Positions 28,725 through 37,285 of a DNA stretch of 64,000 nt are shown piece by piece (the first letter of the stretch is position 1; the number at the start of each line of letters is the position of its first letter). The position numbers were made by a program, and so were the translations under genes. Origin of the DNA: Loktanella sp. SALINAS62 (GTDB taxonomy: Bacteria; Pseudomonadota; Alphaproteobacteria; Rhodobacterales; Rhodobacteraceae); the NCBI RefSeq assembly GCF_018263905.1, contig NZ_JAAFZU010000055.1, positions 137,673-201,672 of the forward strand, written 5' to 3'. Below the pieces are notes generated by a model, which saw nothing but the letters and a program-made list of their open reading frames with translations, was not told where the DNA came from and searched no databases.

Positions 28725-30013
28725 ATCCGACCGGTGACGCCCCTGTCCTGTGCACTGCGCGCAATATCCGCGATTTCCGCAGCGATCACGCGCAACTGCG
28801 CGATATCGTGTTCGATCAGCATTTGATCTTCGCTGTAAATCATCGCGCGCGATGATTGACCGACAGCCGACGGCCCAAACACGCCCGGATGCAGCCGCGT
28901 CAATGACAACAGCGCCTTTTGCAACGCGATCTGAACCTCGAACAATGCGGCACCATCGCGGGCCAGCGCCTGAAACGCATCGCGCATCGCTTCATCCGCA
29001 CGCAGCCCCCGCACAAAGACCTGCGGATAGATGACGTCCGGTTCCATAACCTCGTCCCATTGGGACAGAACGCGGGTCATGCGCCGGATCACATCGATGG
29101 ATGTGCCCGGATCATTGACGGCCGGCGACAGCGCACGACTGGCTATTTCCGACATCACGATCAGTCCAAAACGCGGGTCCTGATCAAAACTGCGGATCAT
29201 GCCGACCTGAAAACAGGCACGCGCGGCGGTCAGCATTTTGTCATAGTCGTCGCCAATCGGACCGGACGCCACGTAGCACATCGGTGTGTCACGGGTGACG
29301 AATTCCCCCGGCAGAACATTCAGATAGAACGTCGCATCATTATCGGACGCCAGTTCGTTCAGGCGCGGCAAGTCGATGAAACGGACGTGACCAATGACCT
29401 GTAGGTTCAGCGGCACTGCGTCATCGGGCACGCGCGACCGCAATGGCCGCGCCCCCAGAAACGGGGTCGCCAACCTGCGTGTCATCGCGTCCAATGTGGC
29501 TTCCTCGACCCGTGTGACGGTATCGCCCAACCGGCCAAAGTCGGTCAGATGCCCGATCCAGCGGACCAGATTGACGATGATCAGGGCCAACACCAGCAGC
29601 GTCGCCCCGAACAGGATGACGCGGCCCCCTTCGCCGTAGATCCCGATTTGCAGGCTGATGATCCCCACTAGGCTGAAGATGAACGCACCGATGAAACTGG
29701 CCAGCACCTGTTGGGCGGTTTGATCTGTCTTGAGCAACAAGAATGCGCGCGGTGTCGCGCTGCTGGATGCCGAATTGAAAGCTGCAAGCATGATCGAAAG
29801 CGAAAACGTCGTGACGGCCAGCATGGATGACGCAAGGATGTTCAGAATGCTGTCGATCGCATCCGCACCAATCTGAAACGCAAGGGATTCCGGAATAAGC
29901 CCGCGAAACAGATACGCCATTGCCGCAGCGACGATCCCCAACAAACCGTAAGCCCCAATCGGCACCCAGATACGTTGAAACAGAATACTAAGGTGGTATT
30001 TCAACGATGACAT
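28721..30013 (-). CDS. DUF2254 domain-containing membrane protein
   Basis: A 430-residue protein with four hydrophobic spans in the first 160 residues (FQRIWVPIGAYGLLGIVAAAMAYLF and others) and a long cytoplasmic C-terminal part with the conserved SRALSPAVNDPGTSIDVIRR, which identifies the DUF2254 family. No function is established to my knowledge. It is monocistronic or transcribed with the lytic transglycosylase gene 80 bases upstream, although a hairpin separates the two. Confidence 0.88.
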   Translation of the reverse strand: MSSLKYHLSILFQRIWVPIGAYGLLGIVAAAMAYLFRGLIPESLAFQIGADAIDSILNILASSMLAVTTFSLSIMLAAFNSASSSATPRAFLLLKTDQTAQQVLASFIGAFIFSLVGIISLQIGIYGEGGRVILFGATLLVLALIIVNLVRWIGHLTDFGRLGDTVTRVEEATLDAMTRRLATPFLGARPLRSRVPDDAVPLNLQVIGHVRFIDLPRLNELASDNDATFYLNVLPGEFVTRDTPMCYVASGPIGDDYDKMLTAARACFQVGMIRSFDQDPRFGLIVMSEIASRALSPAVNDPGTSIDVIRRMTRVLSQWDEVMEPDVIYPQVFVRGLRADEAMRDAFQALARDGAALFEVQIALQKALLSLTRLHPGVFGPSAVGQSSRAMIYSEDQMLIEHDIAQLRVIAAEIADIARSAQDRGVTGRI

Positions 30014-30073
30014 GAGACGCCTTTACACGGATGGTCAGGCGGCACAGGTTGCGGATAATCACGCCAAAGGCAA

Positions 30074-30092
30074 GCCGCGCGCAGCGCGCGGA
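30074..30092 (-). terminator. Possible terminator after the lytic transglycosylase gene
   Basis: CCGCGC/GCGCGG inverted repeat (extendable to CCGCGCGC/GCGCGCGG) immediately after the stop codon, read on the minus strand and followed by CTTGCCTTT. Stem is strong, the T tract is poor. Confidence 0.45.
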
Positions 30093-30680
30093 TTAGCTGC
30101 CCCAGATGCGCGCGACATAGGTTCGGGTTTCCGCAAACGGGGGAATCCCGCGGTATTTTTCGACAGCGCCCGGCCCCGCATTATATGCCGCCAGCGCATG
30201 CGGCCAATTGCCGAATTTGACAAACTGCTGCTTGAGGTATCGCGCACCGCCATCAAGGTTTTGCACAGGATCATGCGGATCGACCCGCAGCAGCCGCGCC
30301 GTTCCGGGCATCAACTGGGCCAGACCGATGGCCCCCTTGTGCGACCGCGCCGTCGGGTTCCAGTTTGATTCCTGTTGAACCAGTCGTGCGAACAGATCTT
30401 CGGGAATCCCGTGACGTCGCGCCGTATCGCGCGCAAGCGTCAGATATGGCCCGGCGTAGCGGCCGGCGTAACTTGGCGTGGCGGGTGACAGACTGGGCAC
30501 AACCGCACGCGGCGGCTGCAATCTCACGGAATTGTTGTACTGATTTGCCGCCCGATTATCGAGCACTGACAATTGGTTCTGGAAAAGCTGCATCCGGTTG
30601 GATGTGGAAATCGTCTGCGCCGAGGCCTGCGTCGCGCAGGCCAAACCAATCAGATAAATCGCGATCCGTGTTCCAGTCAT
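30093..30680 (-). CDS. Lytic transglycosylase (SLT domain) family protein
   Basis: A 195-residue exported protein. The start at 30680 has GGAG six bases upstream and begins a signal peptide ending ATQASAQ; an in-frame ATG at 30713 is less likely. The C-terminal 110 residues are a soluble lytic transglycosylase domain with catalytic Glu in RLVQQESNWNP, then SHKGAIGLAQLMPGTA and WPHALAAYNAGPGAVEKY. Predicted to cleave peptidoglycan glycan strands in the periplasm. Confidence 0.93.
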   Translation of the reverse strand: MTGTRIAIYLIGLACATQASAQTISTSNRMQLFQNQLSVLDNRAANQYNNSVRLQPPRAVVPSLSPATPSYAGRYAGPYLTLARDTARRHGIPEDLFARLVQQESNWNPTARSHKGAIGLAQLMPGTARLLRVDPHDPVQNLDGGARYLKQQFVKFGNWPHALAAYNAGPGAVEKYRGIPPFAETRTYVARIWGS

Positions 30681-30852
30681 GGCCGCTCCCGCTGTCATTG
30701 CCACTGACCGCAACTTAAATCATTTCGCGGCTAAGACCAGCGTTTCGCCGCAGACTGGTCCGCGAATGGGCGCGCAGGTCTTCAGCGGCTGTTAACCTTG
30801 CGCCGCAAATCTGTCACAACGACACGAACAACAGAATCGCAGGGGGACCGTC

Positions 30853-31386
30853 ATGGCGGGTTCGGTAAACAAGGTCATTATTATCGGCAATCTGGGGCGC
30901 GACCCAGAAGTGCGCACCTTCCAGAACGGCGGCAAGGTCTGCAATCTGCGGATTGCGACGTCCGAAACGTGGAAAGACCGCAATTCCGGCGAACGCAAGG
31001 AACGCACGGAATGGCACAGTGTCGCCATTTTCAGCGAACCGCTGGCCAAGGTGGCAGAACAATATCTGCGCAAGGGATCAAAGGTTTACATTGAAGGCCA
31101 GCTTGAAACCCGCAAATGGCAGGACCAGTCCGGTCAGGACCGTTACAGCACCGAAGTCGTGCTGCGGCCCTACACGTCCACCCTGACCATGCTGGACGGT
31201 CGCGGCGATAACGCCGGTGGCGGTGGCGGTGATTACGGTGGCGATTCAGGCGGCTACGGCGGCGGTGGCAGCTTTGGCGGTGATACGGGCGGCGGCTACG
31301 GTGGTGGCAGTTCCGGCGGTGGCAGTGGTTCCAGCGGCGGCACCGGCGGCGGTGGCCGCGACATGGATGATGAAATCCCGTTCTGA
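30853..31386 (+). CDS. ssb: Single-stranded DNA-binding protein
   Basis: A 177-residue SSB. Residues 1-110 are the OB fold ([39 protein letters not shown], then EWHSVAIF and [30 protein letters not shown]). A glycine-rich linker of about 55 residues follows, and the acidic tip MDDEIPF that recruits replication and repair partners ends the protein. Slightly long linker, otherwise ordinary. An AGGGGGA motif precedes the ATG. Confidence 0.97.
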   Translation: MAGSVNKVIIIGNLGRDPEVRTFQNGGKVCNLRIATSETWKDRNSGERKERTEWHSVAIFSEPLAKVAEQYLRKGSKVYIEGQLETRKWQDQSGQDRYSTEVVLRPYTSTLTMLDGRGDNAGGGGGDYGGDSGGYGGGGSFGGDTGGGYGGGSSGGGSGSSGGTGGGGRDMDDEIPF

Positions 31387-31392
31387 TCGCAG

Positions 31393-31419
31393 ATGCGCCG
31401 TCCCGATGGGGCGGCGCAT
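31393..31419. terminator. Shared stem-loop between convergent ssb and aroB
   Basis: ATGCGCCGTCCC / GGGGCGGCGCAT, a 12-bp stem with one G-T pair and a 3-base loop, in the 45-bp gap between the two converging genes. No T tract on either strand, so it may terminate weakly or protect 3' ends. Confidence 0.55.
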
Positions 31420-31431
31420 ACTGATCTGGCG

Positions 31432-32535
31432 TCAGGCCGAATCGCGCAATACCGACAGCACTGCTTCGCTTGGCACATCGGACGTAACAAACGCCGCACC
31501 GATGTCGTGGGCCAGAATGAACCGCAGCACCCCGTCCTGCACTTTTTTGTCCTGACCCATCAGGGCCAGCAGGGCGTCAGGCGGCGGCAGATCACCGGGG
31601 ATGTCGCGGATATCCTTTTTCATGCCGATCTTTTCCAGATGCGCGCGCACACGGCTTGGCACCTCTTGGGGGCATAGACCCAGACGGGCGGACAGCTCGA
31701 ACGCCAGTGCGCAGCCGATGGCCACGCCTTCTCCGTGCAGCAGCCGGTCCGAATAACCTGTCGCTGCTTCCAGTGCGTGACAGAATGTATGACCCAGATT
31801 CAAAAGCGCCCGGTCGCCCTGTTCTGTCTCGTCCCGCTGCACGATCTCCGCTTTCATCTGCACCGACCGCGTCACGGCGCGGGCGCGTGCCGCAGCATCG
31901 CCCGCGACCATTGCGGCTGCATTGTCGTCCAGCCAGTCAAAGAACGCGGCATCCCCCAACAGACCGTATTTCACAACCTCGCCGTAGCCTGCCAGAAAAT
32001 CGCGGCGCGAAAGGCTTGCCAGTAAATCGGTATCCGCCAGCACAAGGCTGGGCTGGTGGAACGCGCCGATCAGGTTCTTGCCGTGTGGCGCGTTGATCCC
32101 GGTTTTCCCCCCGACAGAGCTGTCGACCTGTGCCAGCAATGTCGTGGGAATCTGCACGAACCGCACGCCACGGCGCAGGATCGCTGCGGCAAAGCCCCCC
32201 AGATCGCCGATGACACCGCCCCCAAGGGCCACGACGATGTCACCGCGTTCGACCTTTTGATCCAGCAGCCATTCCACGCTGCGCGACAGCTGTGTCCAGT
32301 TCTTTGTGCTTTCGCCGGGCGGCAGTGCCAGCGCGTCCGATGTCAGTCCAGCGGCAGACAGTGCCGCCTGCAACGCGTCAAGATGCAGCCCCGCCACAGT
32401 TTCATCGGTCAGGATGGCAATATGCGTGCGCCCGCCCAACGCCGCGATGCGCGCGCCTGCGTCCGCCAGCACACCGCCGCCGATCATCACGTCATAGGCA
32501 CGGCCCGGCAGATCGACGGTCACGGTGGCAGTCAT
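31432..32535 (-). CDS. aroB: 3-dehydroquinate synthase
   Basis: Second enzyme of the shikimate pathway. The 367-residue protein has GGVLADAG-like NAD-binding start, LPPGESTKNW, VALGGGVIGDLGGFAAAILRRGVRFVQIPTTLLAQVDSSVGGKTGINAPHGKNLIGAFHQP, and the zinc ligands in NLGHTFCHALEA and LLHGEGVAIG. It overlaps aroK by four bases, the usual aroKB operon. Its product, 3-dehydroquinate, is also an intermediate of the catabolic cluster predicted at 45312-51017. Confidence 0.97.
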   Translation of the reverse strand: MTATVTVDLPGRAYDVMIGGGVLADAGARIAALGGRTHIAILTDETVAGLHLDALQAALSAAGLTSDALALPPGESTKNWTQLSRSVEWLLDQKVERGDIVVALGGGVIGDLGGFAAAILRRGVRFVQIPTTLLAQVDSSVGGKTGINAPHGKNLIGAFHQPSLVLADTDLLASLSRRDFLAGYGEVVKYGLLGDAAFFDWLDDNAAAMVAGDAAARARAVTRSVQMKAEIVQRDETEQGDRALLNLGHTFCHALEAATGYSDRLLHGEGVAIGCALAFELSARLGLCPQEVPSRVRAHLEKIGMKKDIRDIPGDLPPPDALLALMGQDKKVQDGVLRFILAHDIGAAFVTSDVPSEAVLSVLRDSA

Positions 32536-33086
32536 GGGCGGTCCTCCAGAATATCGGGACGGGTACGCAGCAAATCGATCACTGCATTGGTGGTATCATC
32601 GATGCTGGCGCGGGGTTGCACGGGCAATTCCAGTTCCGCCTTGGCATAAATCGGCGTGCGCGCGGCAAAAAGTGCTGCCAGCGTGCCGTAAGGATCGGCA
32701 GTCCGCAACAGCGGGCGGGTATCCTTGTGGCGGACACGGTCCCACAGGACCGACAGGGGGGCGTTCAGCCAAATCGCGATCCCCTTGTCATGGATCGCCT
32801 GCCGGTTGCGTTCCGCAAGATAGGCGCCGCCACCCGTGGACAGGATCGTGGGCCGTTCGGTGATCAGGCGGGCGATTACCTCTGATTCACGGCGACGAAA
32901 GAACGCCTCGCCATCGCGGGCGAAGATATCGGCAATCGTCGCGGCGGCGGCGGCTTCGATTTCGGCGTCACTGTCGGCAAAGGGCACGCCCAGCCGGGCA
33001 GCCAGCGCGCGCCCGATCGCCGTCTTGCCTGACCCCATCATCCCGACCAACACGACCGGGCGGTGCAGGATGGGCGCGGACGGCAT
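32532..33086 (-). CDS. aroK: Shikimate kinase
   Basis: Phosphorylates shikimate at O3. The P-loop GMMGSGKTA, the shikimate-binding DSDAEIE, FFRRRESEV, and STGGGAYL segments are all present. I chose the ATG at 33086 (184 residues); the frame is open further upstream to a TTG at 33158 with AGGAA before it, which would add 24 residues of low conservation. Coupled to aroB by a four-base overlap. Confidence 0.95.
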   Translation of the reverse strand: MPSAPILHRPVVLVGMMGSGKTAIGRALAARLGVPFADSDAEIEAAAAATIADIFARDGEAFFRRRESEVIARLITERPTILSTGGGAYLAERNRQAIHDKGIAIWLNAPLSVLWDRVRHKDTRPLLRTADPYGTLAALFAARTPIYAKAELELPVQPRASIDDTTNAVIDLLRTRPDILEDRP

Positions 33087-33263
33087 TGCCGTGTTCTTTT
33101 CAGACGCCACTTGCGACCCGTTGGATGTTGGCGGCAGGCTGTCTGCCGCCGGTTTCAAATTTCCTGCCCTGAATGGCGTGATCTTGGTGAAAAGGCCATA
33201 TACAATCAGGTAAATTCGGTGGTGACGTACCGCAGATTCGGCAATTTGGCGGGGGCCCGTAAT

Positions 33264-33416
33264 ATGTGGCGATTAATCAAGGTTCTGTTTTATCTGGCGA
33301 TTCTGGCTGGTCTTGCGCTGATTGCATATGCCTATATCGGGCCGCTGGTATTCCCTGACGATTTTGCGGCACCCAGCACACAGATCATGCAGCCCATTAC
33401 ACTGGACACCGATTGA
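33264..33416 (+). CDS. Small conserved-type single-span membrane protein
   Basis: A 50-residue protein with one strong hydrophobic span (VLFYLAILAGLALIAYAYIGPLVF, residues about 7-30) and a short polar tail PDDFAAPSTQIMQPITLDTD. A GGGGG motif precedes the ATG at 33264. It is divergent from aroK, and its stop codon overlaps the start of the next gene, so the two are coupled. I recall similar short proteins at this position in roseobacters, without a known function. Confidence 0.7.
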   Translation: MWRLIKVLFYLAILAGLALIAYAYIGPLVFPDDFAAPSTQIMQPITLDTD

Positions 33417-34930
33417 ACCGCGCAGCACTCGTCATCGCCCTGTTGACAGGGCCAACAGCAAGTCTGGCTCAGGACGCGAACGAACCGCTGTCGGCGATCG
33501 ACTGGCTGTCGCAGTCGGTCACCACATCGGCGCCTGCGACATCTGCGCCGGTGACGCCACGCAACGAACCTTCTGTCACGGACTCGGCCACAGCGCCGGT
33601 TGTCACAGTCACCCCGCTGTCGCAGGCAGGATACGGCGCGGTCGGCGCGATTTCTTCTGCGGTCAGTAGTTTGCCAACCGATCTGTGGCTGGCCAGCGAC
33701 CCTGCCGACATCATCACACTGATCCAGGCGCAATCTGACACCGGGCTACCCGCGCTGCACGATTTGCTAACAGCTATCCTGTTGACCAAGGCAGAAGCCC
33801 CGACAGGCGCCGAACTGGATATATTGCTGGCCCGGATCGACAAACTGCTGGACCTTGCGCTGATGCCACAGGCGCTGTCGTTGATGGACGCTGTCGATGC
33901 CAGATCTGATCCCCAGCTGTTCCGGCGCTGGTTCGACATGGCATTACTGACCGGAACCGAAGACGACGCCTGCAACGCGATGCAATCGACGCCGTCGCTT
34001 GCGCCGACCGTGCCGGCCCGTGTCTTTTGTCTTGCACGCACCGGGGATTGGCCCGCTGCCGCACTGACCCTGAACACCCGCCGCGCATTGGGCGATCTGA
34101 CCCCGGACGAAGAACTGCTGCTGTCACGTTTTCTGGACCCCGAACTGTTCGAGGACGAAGGCCCGTCACCCGCGCCCGACCGGATCAGCCCATTGATGTT
34201 TCGCCTGCGCGAAGCCGTCGGAGAAGGGCTGGCCACCACGCGGTTGCCGTTGGCGTTCGCCTATGCCGATCTGCGCGACACCGTCGGTTTGAAAAGCCGG
34301 CTTGATGCGGCTGAACGTCTGGCGCTGCATGGCGCCTTGGCCGCGCCGACCCTGTCGGACATTTATCTGTCGCGCACACCTTCTGCGTCAGGCGGTATCT
34401 GGGACCGGGTGTCGGCGGTGCAGGATTTTCACGCCGCGACCCGGATCAAGGACAAAAGCGCCATCACCGCCACCCTGCCCGATGCCTGGGCCGCAATGGA
34501 GGAGATCCGCGCGGAACACCTGTTCGCGACGCTTTATGCCGATGCCGTGGAAGATGTGAACAGCGACACGCCAGCGGGCAATATTGCCCGCATCATGCGC
34601 ATGTTGGCAGGGCAGCCGACGGACGACGCATCGCCCATTCTGCAGGCTTTGCTGGGCGGCGATCCCGCCACCGCCGACACGGCAAACCCGATTGAGGACG
34701 CGATAAAGGCCGGGTTCGACGACCAACCACCGTCGCAGCCATTGCAAGACCTGCTGACAGAAGACCGCATCGGCGAAGCCTTGTTGCGCGCCATCGCCAT
34801 TTTTAACGCAGGCGCGGCCGGTGACGGGCCAGCCATCACCGATGCCTTGCGGGTCTTGCGTGCCGCAGGTCAGGACAAGACCGCACGGCGGGCCGCGATC
34901 GAACTGCTGCTATTGGACCGGCGCATATGA
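33413..34930 (+). CDS. Unrecognised exported helical-repeat-like protein upstream of xerD
   Basis: A 505-residue protein that begins at a TTG overlapping the preceding stop (TTGA). The N-terminus is a signal peptide (ALVIALLTGPTASLAQ). A low-complexity Thr/Ala/Pro/Val region (about residues 35-70) is followed by about 430 residues rich in Ala/Leu helices with pairs such as LDLALMPQALSLMDAV and TGDWPAAALTLNTRRAL, which look like alpha-solenoid (TPR/SEL-type) repeats. I recognise no named family. Its stop overlaps xerD (ATGA), so it is made with XerD. Predicted location is the periplasm. Confidence 0.75.
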   Translation: MNRAALVIALLTGPTASLAQDANEPLSAIDWLSQSVTTSAPATSAPVTPRNEPSVTDSATAPVVTVTPLSQAGYGAVGAISSAVSSLPTDLWLASDPADIITLIQAQSDTGLPALHDLLTAILLTKAEAPTGAELDILLARIDKLLDLALMPQALSLMDAVDARSDPQLFRRWFDMALLTGTEDDACNAMQSTPSLAPTVPARVFCLARTGDWPAAALTLNTRRALGDLTPDEELLLSRFLDPELFEDEGPSPAPDRISPLMFRLREAVGEGLATTRLPLAFAYADLRDTVGLKSRLDAAERLALHGALAAPTLSDIYLSRTPSASGGIWDRVSAVQDFHAATRIKDKSAITATLPDAWAAMEEIRAEHLFATLYADAVEDVNSDTPAGNIARIMRMLAGQPTDDASPILQALLGGDPATADTANPIEDAIKAGFDDQPPSQPLQDLLTEDRIGEALLRAIAIFNAGAAGDGPAITDALRVLRAAGQDKTARRAAIELLLLDRRI

Positions 34931-35865
34931 CGCCACAGCCAATGATGCGCTGGATTCAGACTTTTGTAGCGGCGCAGGCGGCTGAACTGGATGCCGCCCG
35001 CAATACGCAATTGGCCTATGCGCGCGATCTGGCAGATTTCGCGGACTGGCTGGCGGATAAGGGGCTGCATTTCGCGGATGCCACGCAAGATGACGTTGCG
35101 GGCTACCTGATCGACTGCGACCGGCTGGGATTGGCGCGCGCGACGCGGGCGCGCCGTTTGTCGTCGATCCGGCAGTTATACCGCTTTGCCTTTGAAGAAG
35201 GCTGGCGCCATGACAATCCCGCGATCCGGATCAAGGGTCCGGGCAAGGCGAAATCCCTGCCAAAGACGCTGAGCGTGGAACAGGTCGGGCGTTTGTTGCA
35301 GGCCGCCCGCGACAGTGGTGCCGACGCTTTGCGCAACACCTGCCTGTTGGAACTGCTTTATGCGACGGGGATGCGCGTGACAGAATTGGTCAGCCTGCCG
35401 GTGTCGTCGGCGCGTGGTGATCCCCGGATGCTGCTGGTGCTGGGCAAGGGCGGCAAGGAACGTCTGGTGCCGCTTTCGCCCCCGGCCCGCATGGCGGTCC
35501 GCGACTGGCTTGCCGCGTGGGATGCGACGCAGGACGACCGCCGCGCCGATGGCAAACCTGTGTCCAAATTCCTGTTTCCCGCCCGTGGCAAGGCAGGTCA
35601 TATGACCCGGCAACGTTTTTTCGTCCTGATCAAGGAATTGGCGACCACCGCCGGGATCGACCCTGACGACGTGACACCGCACACCATGCGACATGCGTTT
35701 GCCACGCATCTTTTGGCAGGCGGCGCTGACCTGCGCGCAATCCAGATCATGCTGGGACACGCCGATGTGGCCACGACCGAAATCTATACCCACGTGCTGG
35801 ACGAGGCATTGTCCGAATTGGTGCTTAATCATCACCCCTTGGCACAAGCAACCAAAGACCCTTGA
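34927..35865 (+). CDS. xerD: Site-specific tyrosine recombinase XerD
   Basis: Resolves chromosome dimers at dif with XerC. The 312-residue protein has the N-terminal SAM-like core-binding domain (residues 1-100) and the full catalytic set: Arg150 (ATGMRVTE), Lys174 (GKGGKER), His252 and Arg255 (HTMRHAF), His278 (GHAD) and nucleophile Tyr287 (TEIYTHV). Position after aroK and the small exported proteins and before a CorC gene is the housekeeping XerD locus of roseobacters, so it is not a phage integrase and is unlikely to belong to the island further right. Confidence 0.93.
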   Translation: MTPQPMMRWIQTFVAAQAAELDAARNTQLAYARDLADFADWLADKGLHFADATQDDVAGYLIDCDRLGLARATRARRLSSIRQLYRFAFEEGWRHDNPAIRIKGPGKAKSLPKTLSVEQVGRLLQAARDSGADALRNTCLLELLYATGMRVTELVSLPVSSARGDPRMLLVLGKGGKERLVPLSPPARMAVRDWLAAWDATQDDRRADGKPVSKFLFPARGKAGHMTRQRFFVLIKELATTAGIDPDDVTPHTMRHAFATHLLAGGADLRAIQIMLGHADVATTEIYTHVLDEALSELVLNHHPLAQATKDP

Positions 35866-35920
35866 AGCATAGTCGCCTGACGCCATATTACGGCGCTGAC
35901 ATAAGACAGGAACAACATCG

Positions 35921-37237
35921 ATGGACCCCCTTACGAGCGAACCGGCGCTCTTGGATGCCGCTTTCTGGATCACCGCCGGGGGCATCGTCGTCCTGTTGTT
36001 CATGTCGGGTTTCTTTTCCGGGTCCGAAACCGCCCTGACCGCCGCGTCCCGTGGCAAATTGCGCGCCGCCGCAGATCGCGGCAGCACGGGGGCGGTCCGT
36101 GCACTGGAACTGACCGAAGACAGTGAACGTCTGATCGGCTCAGTCCTGCTGGGCAACAATGTCGTCAATATCCTTGCAACATCACTGGCCACGGCGCTTT
36201 TGACGCGGGTGTTCGGCCCGAACGGTGTGGCACTGGCGACGTTGGTGATGACAACGCTGGTGCTGATCTTTGCAGAGGTTCTGCCAAAAACCTATGCCAT
36301 CACGAACCCCGAAACGACCGCCAGTTTCGTGGCCCGCCCGATCAAGATCATCGTGATCCTGTTTTCGCCGGTGGTATCGGCCGTGCGCTATTTCGTGCGC
36401 GGCGTGTTACGTGTGTTCGGTGTGCAGACAGATCCCGATAGCCAGATCCTTGCCGTGCGCGAAGAAATCGCCGGTGCGCTGCAACTGGGTCATTCCGAAG
36501 GCGTGGTGCTGAAAGAGGACCGCGACCGGATCTTGGGTGCGCTTGATCTGGCCGAACGCACCGTGGAAGAGGTCATGTTGCACCGGTCCAGCATCGAAAT
36601 GATCGACGCCGACCAGCCCGCAGCCGACATCCTGCGCCGCTGTCTTGAAAGCACCCACACGCGCCTGCCGCTGTTTCGCGATGACCCCGAAAACATCGTG
36701 GGCGTCATTCACGCCAAGGATCTGTTGCGCGCGATGCACCATGTGGTGTCCGACGGGGCCAGCCTGTCAGACGGTGTCACCCGCGTCGATATCATGGACG
36801 TGGCAATGCCGCCCTATTTTGTGCCGGAAACCACGACGCTAGATGACCAGATGCGCCAGTTCCTGAAGCGCAAATCGCATTTCGCGCTGGTCGTCGATGA
36901 ATACGGCGCACTGCAGGGTCTGCTGACGCTCGAAGATATCCTGGAAGAAATCGTGGGCGAAATCGCGGACGAACACGACGACGAAGAAGATTACGCCTTT
37001 GAACGCACGGCTGACGGGGGGTTTCTGATCGACGGGTCCATGACGATCCGCGACCTGAATCGCGCGCACGACTGGAACCTGCCGGACGAGGAAGCCAACA
37101 CCGTGGCGGGTCTGGTGATCCACGACGCACAGATCATCCCGACCGAAGGTCAGGTCTTCAGCTTTCACGGCTTTCGGTTTGAAGTCGTCGCAAAGGACGA
37201 AAACCGCATATCAATACTGAACATCCGCCCCCTCTGA
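35921..37237 (+). CDS. HlyC/CorC-family transporter (DUF21-CBS-CorC_HlyC)
   Basis: A 438-residue membrane protein with the CNNM/DUF21 domain of four spans (residues about 10-190, including SGFFSGSETALTAASRGKL and NNVVNILATSLATALL), two CBS motifs (about residues 205-335, with HTRLPLFRDDPENIVGVIHAKDLLRA and LVVDEYGALQGLLTLEDILEEIVGEI) and a C-terminal transporter-associated domain. Family members are implicated in magnesium or cobalt efflux. It is alone, ending at a convergent terminator. Confidence 0.92.
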   Translation: MDPLTSEPALLDAAFWITAGGIVVLLFMSGFFSGSETALTAASRGKLRAAADRGSTGAVRALELTEDSERLIGSVLLGNNVVNILATSLATALLTRVFGPNGVALATLVMTTLVLIFAEVLPKTYAITNPETTASFVARPIKIIVILFSPVVSAVRYFVRGVLRVFGVQTDPDSQILAVREEIAGALQLGHSEGVVLKEDRDRILGALDLAERTVEEVMLHRSSIEMIDADQPAADILRRCLESTHTRLPLFRDDPENIVGVIHAKDLLRAMHHVVSDGASLSDGVTRVDIMDVAMPPYFVPETTTLDDQMRQFLKRKSHFALVVDEYGALQGLLTLEDILEEIVGEIADEHDDEEDYAFERTADGGFLIDGSMTIRDLNRAHDWNLPDEEANTVAGLVIHDAQIIPTEGQVFSFHGFRFEVVAKDENRISILNIRPL

Positions 37238-37253
37238 CACAGACGGCGACACG

Positions 37254-37277
37254 GGCGGCGCTGGGGGCAGCGCCGCC
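37254..37277. terminator. Shared stem-loop between CorC and HerA-like genes
   Basis: Perfect 10-bp stem GGCGGCGCTG / CAGCGCCGCC with a GGGG loop in the 48-bp gap of two convergent genes. No T tract. Confidence 0.55.
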
Positions 37278-37285
37278 AAGCCCAG

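Noticed and set aside
34927-35865. XerD-type recombinase as the missing island integrase
   Set aside because: It sits ten kilobases outside the island in a housekeeping order (aroB-aroK-...-xerD-CorC), is coupled to its upstream neighbour and has XerD length and motifs.
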